Positions 1 to 11,000 of a stretch of 25,957 nucleotides of DNA are shown here, in pieces; within the stretch, counting starts at the first letter, position 1, and each line of letters starts with the position of its first letter. Both the position numbers and the translations under genes were made by a program. This DNA is from Saccoglossus kowalevskii. Taxonomy: Eukaryota; Hemichordata; Enteropneusta; Harrimaniidae. Under the pieces are notes generated by a model. The model had not been told where the DNA came from. It worked only from the letters and a program-made list of their open reading frames with translations, and made no database searches. The stretch spans positions 190,916 to 216,872 of the forward strand of contig NW_003108088.1 in assembly GCF_000003605.2 (NCBI RefSeq). Reading direction: 5' to 3'.

Positions 1-2319
1 CCACCTTGGTATCACCCACCCCTGAAAACAAACTCTTAATACCACGCTGAAGCGTTTGGTAATAATTTTACCACCTCGTGCAGGTTTTTAACCGGTTTAA
101 ATTTACACAATTTGTGTAACATAGGTATAAGTTAGACTGATGGACATCAACATAGTACAATACAATTTTATGCATATATGTAAGTATGCTCATTGACCAA
201 TTTCTACACACAAGACCCCACATAAAGTACATGGAATTACAGTTCACTAGGTACAACATTTATTTACATTTGGTATGGTTACTCATTTTCGGCAATATCA
301 CCCGCCCCTACATTAGTTAATTGAAAGTAAAAAAAAATGTGCACTACACACACCACAACGGGATTAGTTATGATGCAACAAGAGGGAACAGAGAACATCC
401 AATGCTCTTCATATATTAGCCAAATATCACATCAAAATAGAGTCTACAAATTAAACAAGCACAGTATAATAACCGAAAGCCCAGAATTAACTAGTATGAG
501 TGTATGAATGTTCTGAATTTCCTGACAGGTGTAATAGTTCGACGTGTGTTTACCAAATATGACTTCAAGCAAATTATGAGAGACAGCATTCCCAATAACG
601 ACTCCATATAGATTGCTAATGACTTGTCAACATTATATCCTTATTGCTTGACATGTGTTAAAGTGCCAGTTGACCAGTTGTGATGGGTGTGGCTAGTCAG
701 CAAGTAATGCTTACTCATTCCGGACACCTGGTACCACGGCTGAGACGTCATAGTGGTCAGCCCTCTATTTTGTCACCTGGATAAATTGCAGTAACCAGTG
801 ACTAGAGTTCAACAGTTAGAGTCGTTTACTAGGTTTTCTCTTATGTTGGACTTCACTCTTTAATAATAACACTTTGAGTTTGGCTGTGGCAGTACATGGA
901 TCCACGGATTTCAGGGTCACCCTTCCCATCAACCAAAATATTGAGTGGAAACCTTGTGGAAACATGCGGTCGTACCTTAAGTACCAGCGATGACGTCACA
1001 CGAAGTTCCGCTGTATTTTCAAAAATGGATATAATGTTTGGGATAATATTTTCATTTTGTAAATGGCGCCGTCTGCACGTTTTTTGTCTTAGTTGTTTTT
1101 CAGTGCTAGTGATTAATACTTCAATCTAACATCACCGATTTTAGAAATTTGCCGCAAGAATTTTGGCTCTGTTGTAGCATAATCTATATACTCACAAATG
1201 AGTGTGCATGCCTAACCTTAATCCCCCAAAACAATGTTGATCTCGATTTGCAAAATTATCTCGTAGGTGGGGTATTGTCTGTAATCACCTATAAACAAAT
1301 GACTATGTTGGTAGAGCACTATGAATAACCAAAGCAAATTATATGCTCGTAACGCAACGGATATACGTTGAAGGTCACGCCTCTTTGCAGCAAGGCACAA
1401 TTGTATGGCCACGCACAGTTGAGGTCAAATTACGCTGTTCTATCCCTGTCACGTTTGAGGACTGTGATTTACGGATGTAAAACCAATGCTCATAGTGTTA
1501 TTTGTCATGTTTGTGACAGCTGTATGCAATGTTTTTTTTTCATTAGTGCTTTCTCATACATAAATATTCTCAGTATAATTAGGTCAAAGTGGTTCAATTG
1601 AACGCAGTCCTATTTCTTATTGTATAATATTGTACTATGTAAGTTTTAATCATCATTGTTAATATGCAGTACAAAATATTTTTTTAAATAAAATTAAAAT
1701 TAAATCCATATCTGTTATAACAATGTTAATTTTAATATACCAATGTCTTATTTGTAATAGCGGTTGAATGGAATATTTAACTAACTTTCCTCATGAGTTT
1801 CACAATATATATTACTTTTTGGAACATTATAAAATTATTAATACAAGTTGACACAATACAAGTACACCTCATAATAATTAAAGAGCATCGTCATTGTCTT
1901 TCGCTCGCAAAAATTATAAATATTTAGATATTCCACATACAGACATCCCATCACGCCTGTTACAGATTTCATGAATCGGATAAAATGTATAAAAATAAAT
2001 ATATTCTGTTATTATTATGTGTGTAAAAACATCTACCGCCATATACAATTTAGTTGAGAACATATGTGAAATAATATGATTAGATAAAGACCCAATGTTA
2101 TTACCAATTCAAATATGCGTGAAATTACTCAATATTATCAAGCTGACTGCAGTTTTCTATCTTAACTCAAAGGTTACGGAGGTCAAACAATGCCAAAATG
2201 GTTGTAACATGCCACATGTGTTGGAGGATTATCCGTGTACTGAACAATTCCTTGATTTGCATAATGTGTCTCTATAAATGAACAATATGAGGTGAAGCAT
2301 AGCAAAGTTTAATAATTGT
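1..2319. other. non-coding stretch, no gene recognised
   Basis: Short open frames occur here (for example 896-1129 plus and 1218-1412 minus), but none has a recognisable domain, splice context or protein-like composition. The DNA is AT-rich, especially 1600-2100. I see no RNA gene or clear repeat in it. Confidence 0.6.
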
Positions 2320-2452
2320 TTAAAGCGCGGTGGTCGTCGCGCAGCGCGTGTTCGAATTTCATGTAAATAAACAATGTATTTTACACGCGTTGTATACGTC
2401 GCTATGAGTCCCATATCGAACAGAACGCGGCGCGACGACTGCCGCCCTTTAA
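2320..2452. mobile_element. miniature inverted-repeat element with TTAA flanks (MITE)
   Basis: A 125-bp GC-rich island in AT-rich DNA. Its two ends (2324-2357 and 2414-2448) are imperfect inverted repeats of about 33 bp sharing the core GTCGTCGCGC, and both end at a TTAA tetranucleotide (2320-2323 and 2449-2452). TTAA target duplication is known for piggyBac-type transposons, so a piggyBac-like non-autonomous element is the natural reading. The interior is too short to encode a transposase. The inverted repeat and TTAA are seen directly; the superfamily is inferred. Confidence 0.75.
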
Positions 2453-2863
2453 TCTTTTCGTTAAGATGAAATAAGTAATGTTTTATAAGCGTACTGAATA
2501 ACCATCAATGATAACACAATTTAAAAGTCTATCATTTATCTATTTTGTCAAATTTTGTTAATGCATAGTAGAAATATCATGCTCAACCGTGGATCTAGCA
2601 ATCGAAATACGCATCGGAAAATATAAATTCATGAACACAAACCCAATACATGTGCAACCAACAAAAATAAACATAACAAAGCTGCGTGCAAAGCTGTGGA
2701 AGATTGATGAATGCACCCCAGCATATGAAATCAAAAGGTCAGATATTTCGAATGCAAATATACATATATACTCCAATATGATCTCACTATGATCTGATCT
2801 GAACTGATTGTTTGTGTATAAATCTGTAACCACTACTGTATTTCAATCACAATTAATATAATC
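2453..2863. other. non-coding stretch, possible 3' UTR of the minus-strand GT12 gene
   Basis: This lies just downstream of the stop codon of the minus-strand glycosyltransferase gene and is probably its 3' untranslated region. No AATAAA on the minus strand was found close to the stop. An ATTAAA variant lies at about 2307-2312, beyond the inverted-repeat element. Overlapping open frames on both strands (2558-2833 minus, 2589-2792 plus) look accidental. Confidence 0.4.
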
Positions 2864-4444
2864 CTATATAAAGGATCGTTGTCTTCCCAAATATAGAAGA
2901 CTACACATATTATTTTGTAACATGATATTCTTAGGGTGGGATTCCTGCTTTTTCGAACGAATAAGTTCGTACTTTTCATTTCCTATTAATTTATCGTCAT
3001 GTCCAACAGAAACGTCGCGACAGAAAATGCTCTGACTTTTTCCTAGAGCATCAATCCAGAATTCGATGTGTCCACCATTAAATGGTGTTGTATTTGCATC
3101 AAATCCTATGCTCCTCAGAACGTTAGTCCTAGCAATGAAAACGTTGAGAGACAATTCTGTCCACTGACACTGCGGAAAATATTGATGTGTGCGGGTTTTA
3201 CGCACTCCTTGATAACACATACCATCTGCAGAATATGCTATTGACATCAAATGGGCATGACCTGAATTGTTTCTGTAGCCAGTTATAGCTGCTGCAACTA
3301 AATCAACTTTTGAATTCGTGTGCTCCATTTTTTCGATCAGAGATTCTAATTTCGTGTTACTTGTAAAAAACACATCGTCGTCAACATACATGACATACTC
3401 CGTGGTCACTTGGCTGAGTGCTAGATTCCTTCCAGCAAAATAACCTTCTAGGTATGGCATCGTGTAGTGTTTCACGTAAGGTTTGTTGATTTTCACTGGT
3501 TTTTCCGAATCATCAGCAACGATTATGGTTAATTTGTCATACAACTGATGCACGCTGTTCACAAGGCGATGTACCGCTTCATAACGCTCAAATGTTTTCG
3601 TAATAACAGTAACTTTCTCTGAAACATTACCTCTTACAATAGGGTAACGAAATGACAGTGAATGTTTTTTTATGTGTATATTGATATGAGTAGTATAGTT
3701 TAGGAAATTCACCTCAAGACTGTCTCTGGCATCTATTACATACTCTTGGCTTCTGTAGACTAGATTAGAGATATATTGATTTAATAATGACAATGTTACT
3801 GCCTCTATATACATTTCTCCACTGAAGTTTCCAGTGATGGCGAGTGCCGACGCTTCTGAATTACTAGCTGGCAGAGAAACGAACACTACGCCTAGTTTTT
3901 TGCGCGTTTTTATGGACAACTTCCAACGTGTTTTAGAAAAAACAATATGCTCAGAGAAAGATATACCTACAATTGGAACAGAGTTTAAAGGCTCTAACTG
4001 AATGCCATTACCAATGTAATTAATTGGCAACATGGCTTTACATAAAGTCAATGGCTGGTCACTGGTTCGCCAGTCTTTCTGGAATTCGAGTGCTTCAGTT
4101 CTTCTTTTCAAATCCAATGTCTGAGACGCTCTATGGTGTGGCTTCGTACAAACACAGTGAGGTCGGGAACCTTCCATCTGGTAATTGACATCGTCAATAA
4201 TTTCTTGAAGTTTGGAATCAGTAACTGTGTTAGTCGCCATGTTTTTCACGGACATAGAATTCTCTGGCTTTTCTCTCAACTGTTTTCCTGAGACAATTCT
4301 TCGTTCCACTGCATATGGTCCGGATATCCATACTACATTTGAGAATAAGCTGCCAGCAAACAGAGATATCATGTAACAAAATAATTGTCTAGTAGAATCC
4401 ATAGCAGTATGTATAAAATACAAACAACTATATATAGTTACCAC
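2864..4444 (-). CDS. beta-1,4-N-acetylgalactosaminyltransferase, GT12 family (B4GALNT1/2-like), intronless
   Basis: A 526-codon uninterrupted frame. The C-terminal half reads like vertebrate GM2/GD2 synthase. It has VTVITKTFERYEAV (278-291), a nucleotide-sugar binding strand VADDSEKP (309-316), and YFAGRNLALSQVTTEYV (335-351). The metal-binding triple aspartate in VDDDVFFT is at 354-361 and the acceptor-side GGHIEFWIDALG at 457-468. The family transfers GalNAc from UDP-GalNAc in beta-1,4 linkage to galactose of gangliosides or glycoproteins in the Golgi lumen. The N-terminus has a hydrophobic stretch (about 21-41), as expected of a type II membrane anchor. Sequons occur at N206, N249, N273, N392 and N451. 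The length is close to human B4GALNT1 (533). The first Met opens the frame, but Met15 (codon at 4402-4400), directly before the anchor, may be the real start. Vertebrate genes have several introns and this copy has none, which suggests a retrogene. Whether the acceptor is lipid or protein cannot be told. Confidence 0.9.
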   Translation of the reverse strand: MVTIYSCLYFIHTAMDSTRQLFCYMISLFAGSLFSNVVWISGPYAVERRIVSGKQLREKPENSMSVKNMATNTVTDSKLQEIIDDVNYQMEGSRPHCVCTKPHHRASQTLDLKRRTEALEFQKDWRTSDQPLTLCKAMLPINYIGNGIQLEPLNSVPIVGISFSEHIVFSKTRWKLSIKTRKKLGVVFVSLPASNSEASALAITGNFSGEMYIEAVTLSLLNQYISNLVYRSQEYVIDARDSLEVNFLNYTTHINIHIKKHSLSFRYPIVRGNVSEKVTVITKTFERYEAVHRLVNSVHQLYDKLTIIVADDSEKPVKINKPYVKHYTMPYLEGYFAGRNLALSQVTTEYVMYVDDDVFFTSNTKLESLIEKMEHTNSKVDLVAAAITGYRNNSGHAHLMSIAYSADGMCYQGVRKTRTHQYFPQCQWTELSLNVFIARTNVLRSIGFDANTTPFNGGHIEFWIDALGKSQSIFCRDVSVGHDDKLIGNEKYELIRSKKQESHPKNIMLQNNMCSLLYLGRQRSFI

Positions 4445-4481
4445 TATAAGCGTATCAGCTGTGCAATATAAATGTATATCA

Positions 4482-4488
4482 TTTTATA
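4482..4488 (-). promoter_or_regulatory. candidate TATA box of the minus-strand GT12 gene
   Basis: Read on the minus strand this is TATAAAA, about 38 bases upstream of the first ATG (4444) and 80 upstream of Met15. A start site about 30 bases downstream would fall near 4455, giving a very short leader to the first ATG. Position and match only; AT-rich DNA makes chance matches common. Confidence 0.3.
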
Positions 4489-5458
4489 TTCATGCTTCGT
4501 CTGCTGTAACAGCGTGTAGCAGTAAAAATACAGTGACATGATATGACAAATATTAAGGAATGGACCATTTTAAAAATAGGGGTCTGGAGGGAAAATAAAC
4601 TTGCAATTGTTCTCAGTAATACAGTCACTATTATTTTCCTTTTTTCTCCAATAACAAATGTCTTTTGTCCAATGTCAAATGTCCAATAAAATATGTCTTT
4701 GTTGCGAATCGACAGTATTCACAAATTTCCTCAAGTGACACTCAGTTTAGAGATGATGCTGGTACTATTCTGTGGGCCAAAGTCTCACATGCAAGCTTCA
4801 CATTTCTATGATACAGTGTGTAATAGCTAGCTCCATTGTATAGCTTTATCTTGTTTAAGATCTGCATAAAAATAGGGTTATTTGGGGTTTATACATTTCA
4901 AATGTAATTTAGAGTTTAATAGATTTAGAAATCGAATTATAACCATACTTCCAAAGTTTCAATATGTTTAGTTTGTTATAAAAGGGGTATTTGCAATTAC
5001 ATGTAGTAAAAAGAAATTATTGATCAATAATAAATAAAAATAATCTCATATGCAAAAAGATTAGTTATGCTTATAGAGTATATTGGTTTATATATGGCTT
5101 ATATTACAAATGGTAAATATAATAGTATTCTATGGGCTCAATTATTTTATTGGAATATGTAATTACACTATTTACCAAAATAATGTTTATTGTGGAAGTA
5201 TGACGTCAATATTGTCATTGCTGAATCTATTCAACCATTGACTTGTCTGATATCATGTTATGATATCTGTATTGATACAAATAAATATTGTTTTTTTATA
5301 AACCCATTCCCCAATTTTCGGTATACTCCATCAGTCAAATGGGATGTTTTAGTCAAACCTGTAATGTTCTGGTATATTTCTTTATGGTAATTATTTCTCT
5401 GTGTGGTCTAAATAATATGTAGGGACGTATGAACTTGAAATTTAACTTGAACAGTTTT
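4489..5458. other. AT-rich non-coding stretch
   Basis: No coding exon, RNA gene or repeat is recognised. The open frame at 5190-5390 plus has no protein-like features. Confidence 0.6.
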
Positions 5459-5766
5459 ACTGGTTTGCACAACTACTTGCCTGCATTTGTCCAGCGATCT
5501 ATTTTTGTCATTGGCTCTTCCTGCCCAGCAAAAATAGATGTCATCCTACACGCTATCGTGTCTCGTGTATTGTCCTGGACGATTGTAGGCTTCCTTGTTT
5601 AAACAATAATACCACGAACGCTTGTTTGGTGCAGGATTTTACTATTGTATCTGGCGTCGCCAAATATGTAGAACTATTCTCGACGACGTTAAAAGTGCCA
5701 AGATTATCGATAAATACTACCATGTAATCAAAATATCTGCGTGTCCATCAATGTTACCAAAATATC
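5459..5766. repeat. dispersed repeat, copy A (partner at 7718-7990)
   Basis: This segment aligns end to end, with indels, to 7718-7990. Shared blocks include CATTTGTCCAGCGATC, ACACGCTATCGTG, AATAATACCACGA and GCGTGTCCATCAATGTTACC. The copies differ at many sites and by a central insertion, so the duplication is old. Termini and class are unknown; no terminal inverted repeats or protein-coding part were seen. Confidence 0.7.
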
Positions 5767-6940
5767 ATATTTTTATATAAATTTTTATTATAAAGGTTTC
5801 TGGATGTACACAGTAACAATAATTCTTGTTTTCCGTCATCTTCATCGTCCACTAGCCTTGCCTGTTTTGTATTTCCATTGAAGCATGGCTGCCCTCCTTA
5901 ATATGGACATAATACAGTATATGCAAGATTAGAACTATGACAACTAAAACTATGTGCTACATGTAAACTCTTTAAAACAAAACTCTCTCCTACATGAGCA
6001 TTTCGTCAAGCTAAGTAACTCCATTGACGCTAGTAATTTAACATCTGAAACAGTAGTTGGGTAGAACATATCAGTGGATCCCAGTGGCCAACCATATTTG
6101 GTTGGTTCTGCTTGAATGTTACTCGAAAATTAAAAATGGCGGTCAAAGTCATGTGACCGCCAAAGCTTTTAAAGTGATTATCCCTACACATACTCTGGAG
6201 AGCTGCTACACAAAAAATCGGAACTTTGATAGGTTTGGAAATCCAACTTGAAGCAATGAAATCGACGTTTTAGCATCAAGAGACGAGTCTTAGTCGAATA
6301 TTCGATACAATGGATACGTTAGCTCATTTAAACTAGTAGATGATGTACTAGTATGTACAATGTAAACACCATCTTTAAATCGTTTGTTATTGCATGAGAC
6401 ACGTACATTTCTCCCTACACAATTTATATTTTCAAATGACTTTTCAAAAACAGCTGTACCATTTGGCATGAGAATTCAGGAATACATTCTAATTGATTCG
6501 TTCTAGAATGTGATTGAAACAGTCACGTGGTTCAGCTACCATCTTGGATTTTCATTCTATTGCACCACTATCTGGGGGTATATAGCCTGGAATCCAGAAA
6601 TTACGAGTACACTCAAGAATGGTGAATCTCTATGTAACTACATAGTTGACATATAATTCTGTGCCATGAATGATTGACTGGCGCACGTAAGACCCACCCT
6701 CAACACTTCAGACCGATTCACTTGGCTATTATTCGTGGATTCCTCAAACTCTCACGATCGTAGCAGGCATATCCGCCGTGAATCACTGTGACTCGGTCAC
6801 TGTGCCCCAATTATACTCGGTGATGATTTTAATTGTACACTCGATGCCCCCACGTGTTCATAGTCGCACTTAACCTAACCAAATTAGAAACAAGCCATGC
6901 ATAGCACAGTCCTCGTTAGTTATTGAATTCAAGATATATT
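5767..6940. other. non-coding stretch between repeats
   Basis: No gene recognised. It contains a short perfect inverted repeat (6137-6145 and 6154-6162, TGGCGGTCA and its complement, 8-base loop). Phrases such as AAAATGGCGGTC and CCATCTTGGATTTT resemble fragments of dispersed repeats common in marine invertebrates. Confidence 0.5.
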
Positions 6941-7119
6941 TTTTTTAGCACAAAACTAGCCACCATTCGGTCACTTTGAATAGGATTGTCAAACCAATAT
7001 ATCTATATATCTATGACATGATGTATTATGAATATTTAAAAATTTAACATAATCAGTCAAAGCAAGTCAGAGATATAGCTCTAGAAGCTAATTCATTAAA
7101 ACAAAATGGCCGCCAGTCA
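6941..7119. repeat. diverged duplicate segment, copy 1
   Basis: About 179 bp, matching 7241-7418 at a 300-bp offset. Shared blocks include GCCACCATTCGG, CTATGACATGATGTAT and AAAACAAAATGGCCGCCAGTC. The 120-bp spacer between the copies has no obvious duplicate. It is probably a fragment of a dispersed element or a local tandem duplication. Confidence 0.75.
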
Positions 7120-7240
7120 GCTATTTTGAATCCGATCTGAACAATAAAATGACGTGCATCAGGAACCCGTAATGTCTAATGTATGTGCCAAGTTTGAACG
7201 AAATCCATCCATAAATGCCGGAAATGCTTGATATTTGATG

Positions 7241-7418
7241 TTTTTTAGTACAAAAATGGCCACCATTCGGCCATTTTGAATAAGATCGTCAAACCAATTT
7301 ATCTGTATATCTATGACATGATGTATAATGAATATTTAAATTTTGAACATAATCAGCCAAAGCAACTCAGAGATATGGCACTAGAACACATTCATTAAAA
7401 CAAAATGGCCGCCAGTCA
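7241..7418. repeat. diverged duplicate segment, copy 2
   Basis: Partner of 6941-7119 in the same orientation, differing by scattered substitutions and few indels. Both copies end in the AATGGCCGCCAGTCA phrase, after which the flanks are unrelated. Confidence 0.75.
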
Positions 7419-7717
7419 CAGTAACTGCATATATTGACATGAATGCACACGCAAGGGTTATTGTCAATCGATTCCAGTGACTGAATAGTAAAATTATAGA
7501 TATTAAAAAAATATAAGTTGTGTAATGTGGTAACGGTTAACATAGAGATGTGTATGCCCATTCAGGTCCAGATCTGGTCGCTGAACTAAATATAATGAAA
7601 CAAACAAATGTAATACGAGCGATGGATTCCCACTCGGTATTCCTTTTTCCACTCTCCTCCCCGCTTCTCTCCGAATGAAATGTTTTAGTTGCCGCCCCGC
7701 AAAATGGGCGAACACAT

Positions 7718-7990
7718 ACTGGCTTGCACAACTTATTGCCCGCATTTGTCCAGCGATCCATTTTTATCATTGGCTCCTGAGAAATACTATGACAGTTTAA
7801 TGTTCATGCTCTCCAAAAATAGACGTTATCGTACACGCTATCGTGCCTAGCCCCAGACAATTGTAAACTTTCTTGTTTAAAAAATAATACCACGAGCACA
7901 TGTATGTATGTATGTAACTAGCATGTAATTTCAATCGTCTGCGTGTCGAATGCTCCCACATTGCGTGTCCATCAATGTTACCATAATAGC
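7718..7990. repeat. dispersed repeat, copy B (partner at 5459-5766)
   Basis: Same order of blocks as copy A, but with an extra stretch around 7780-7815 and a GTAT microsatellite at about 7900-7916. Its right end lies only 90 bases before the start codon of the PCSK9-V-domain-like gene, so it may overlap that gene's promoter. Confidence 0.7.
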
Positions 7991-8007
7991 ACACCGTTTT
8001 TGTTTAT

Positions 8008-8014
8008 TATATAT
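8008..8014 (+). promoter_or_regulatory. candidate TATA box of the V-domain gene
   Basis: TATATAT lies 67 bases upstream of the start codon at 8081, at the edge of repeat copy B. A start site near 8040 would give a leader of about 40 bases. This rests on motif and position only. Confidence 0.25.
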
Positions 8015-8080
8015 GTGAAGATAGTTTTCAATTTACATTAACGATTTGACAGTAGCGTGTACGAACTAAATAGAAAAATC

Positions 8081-11000
8081 ATGAATATTGCTTTTTGTGT
8101 ATGTGTTGTTCTGACTGTCGTCTGTGTCAGTACGGTAGGTGATATTGTATTCATTGCAGTGTTTATCAAGATACATACGAGCTGTTTAGTGTCAGTATAT
8201 GAATATTAGTAGCAAAACAATCTGTCAAGACGCAGGGGATTCAGTGAAGCTTTACAAGGTGTAATAGACAACACGAATTTAAGACGCCGGTTAAATTTTA
8301 ACCATGTCCAGAAACTTCGACGTTGAACAGTGTATATAACGCAACACGTAGAGGCAGAGCCAATTTCCGAAATACTCGTACATATGTCTAACATGTAAAG
8401 ATTACTTGAAACATTTGTTTGACCCCGCCTTGTCTCACACGTATTTTAGAGTCATGTACATTGGTGTTCATCGTATAATTCTGGTCTTTCTATGTTCTAG
8501 GTTTGTGGTGAAGAAGGTGGTAAGAACGTTTTTTATGTTTTGAATCATTGTTCGGATGTTTATATGCGTTTCTATATCTAATTTGGACCAAATAATGTAT
8601 TGTGTGTTTATTACGCTGGTTTGTGTTCTCCGACATGTAAATTCGTGACACCGGTTAAGACCTAAATATTCAATTTGTTATGTTTGTTATTCAGAAATGT
8701 ATTACTTTTGTATTATTCTTTGATATATATTTATTGTAATGAAGGTAAGGTGGTATATTATATTATTATCGTTTATAGAATGGTGCATAGTCTGTACAAC
8801 AAGAGTGTCTGAATTATCTGGCACTGGAGATGATGACAAATCCGAAGTACAATGTAAATCCGGCGAAGTAATGACAGGATGTAGCAGCTATTCACCGGGG
8901 AAGGGGCATGGAAAACGAGACGGCGAATTCTTCAAAACTGACACCAATGGCAATGCTGTATGTGTTGCTCAAAATGGTTACAAAGGAACGGGTGAGTGTT
9001 ATTCGTTCATTATTTATTTAAGTGTATTAAACTATTCTGTTCAGCTTGAAAATATAGAAAATTATCACCCTTTCTATAGCTTCCAGAAACTTACATCTTA
9101 TAAGACGTCAGTAGATGAAAAGGTAAGAATTTGAAACTCGTTGAGCGAGCTGTCTTAAAACCAGTTAATTACAATGCTGGTATGGTAGTTCGAATCACTA
9201 TACAAATTCAATGAAAAATTACTTTTTAACCATTTTACTCTAACTCTATACAGTCACCAAACGTACGGCTCCAACATGATATACTTATATATCGATGTTT
9301 GCTTAGATATGGGCTATTCTTTAATTTAATTTGGCATGTTAGCAGTGGCGGCGGCACAGGGGAGTGGCAGAGAAAAAAAAATGCCCCTCCAAAATCAAGC
9401 TGAAACCCTTTGTGTCAGCAAAATTTGCCCCTCAAAATGCAGGAAATAGTGTTTCATTAAGGTAAGGTCGTGTGTTTGGTGAGAAGAACCCCCCCCCCCC
9501 ACGAATGCAAAATTTTGTGCCGCCGCCTCTGGTTAGACTTATATATTTTGAGTTGTGCTTGCTAATTATAGCTAGAAATTTGTTGGTCGTCTTTTATATG
9601 AACTATAGCGGTAGTCAATGGTCTGAAAACATATTACAAACAAATAACAATTAATAGTTTTACTAAGTAAATACATGCGTTTTCCGTAAATGGAGTTTCT
9701 CAAATACCAGGAAGACCGCGGTTTTGATTTTCCTGGTCGGCTGTTTTCAGTTTGGTTGTCACAATCTATAGGTTCTTCGGTGTGCAGTGTATTTTTACGT
9801 CACAGGTAGAACAACAGATAATGCGGCCTTTAGAATAGATATTGGGTGTCAACGGTAATAACGATCAGCAGATTCACTTATATGCAAATTTTGTTTTAGT
9901 CCTGAAACTCAACAGACAAAACTATTGCTTACATATTGTCAATTACCTTTATATTAAATATTCACTTGTCAGTCTCCACTTCATAACAACATCGTAGGCA
10001 AATTACACACCTGTATATTATTCGGGATGCAACATGTCACTCGAGTACTTGTATGTTACTATGTTGTGCTTTCAAAGACTTTAACAGAAAATAGTTGTGA
10101 CATTTACGTTTATTTAAATTGTTCAGTGCCTGTTAACAAATAATCACCCAATCAGATGATATCAGACATAAGTTTCTAAACCCTGCATGTATTTTATCTC
10201 AAGGGGTGTATGCATATGCTCGATGTTGCCATTGGCCGAAAATGACATGCCAATATGTGAAAGGTGAACAATCCGAGACTTCAGATGATGCTATCAGTAT
10301 AGCACAGTGCCCGGATGTAATCGATTGTATGAGTGCCTCCGTAACAGGTATTTCCCTTTTAAACTAATCTTCTGTCGTAATTTTTGTGGCTGTCTACAGA
10401 GATTGCTGCTTCGAAAAGACGATTTACTTTGTCCAAATCTACATTGTCCCTTGATTCACAAGTTATGTTATGTCTTTGTAGGATGTGCAGTACACACTTA
10501 TTGGCAAAATCTTGATGGCACCCAGCCCAATGTCCCTTCTTACCCGACAGAATTGACTGATATCACTGATAACTATTGTTACGGAGTTAACGGATATTCT
10601 GGCAAGGGTATGTATTTAGAGTTTGTCATTAGTAATTCCACAACTATTGCTCATGTGAATCGTTGTAGTTGCCGTGTTGTTCATTTTATAACATCAGTCT
10701 TCCGTCTCTGGTCGGATAGGTAACTAAATTTAGATATCGAATCTTAATATATAATCACTATTCGACCAAACTACACCCCCAAATGGTTTCCGACTCAGTA
10801 TATATTTTGTTGATTTTAAATACAAAAAAGTCTCCACATAGAACGTTGAATGCAATGACACTCGCTTATTTAGGGAATTTGACAGCGTCCGGGAATTTCA
10901 CCTCAGCGATTATATGATCTTTATTTTATTGAACAGAAACTTAAACAGTAAAAATAGTCGTGCAAATAAATTGGCATGTTTGGGTATTGACAAATGTCCA

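Noticed and set aside
896-1129. 77-codon open frame on the plus strand
   Set aside because: No domain, no splice or promoter context, composition like random translation.
1285-1375. tRNA-like phrase GTTGGTAGAGCAC resembling a D-arm
   Set aside because: No matching T-arm (GTTCGAATC-type) or closing acceptor stem at the right distance.
6137-6162. 9-bp perfect inverted repeat as a regulatory hairpin
   Set aside because: Short and isolated, no gene nearby uses it; probably part of a repeat fragment.
7503-7770. Overlapping minus-strand frames with Arg/Glu-rich text
   Set aside because: Two frames over the same bases partly inside a dispersed repeat; no transposon protein motif.
9130-9210. T-arm-like phrase AGTTCGAATCACT in intron 3, possible tRNA or tRNA-derived SINE
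   Set aside because: No convincing A-box or cloverleaf upstream; a short chance match or a decayed fragment.
10307-10723. Treating the 138-codon frame as one gene
   Set aside because: Its middle is the coding exon 10482-10607 of the spliced V-domain gene; the flanks are intron or the other frame of exon 4.
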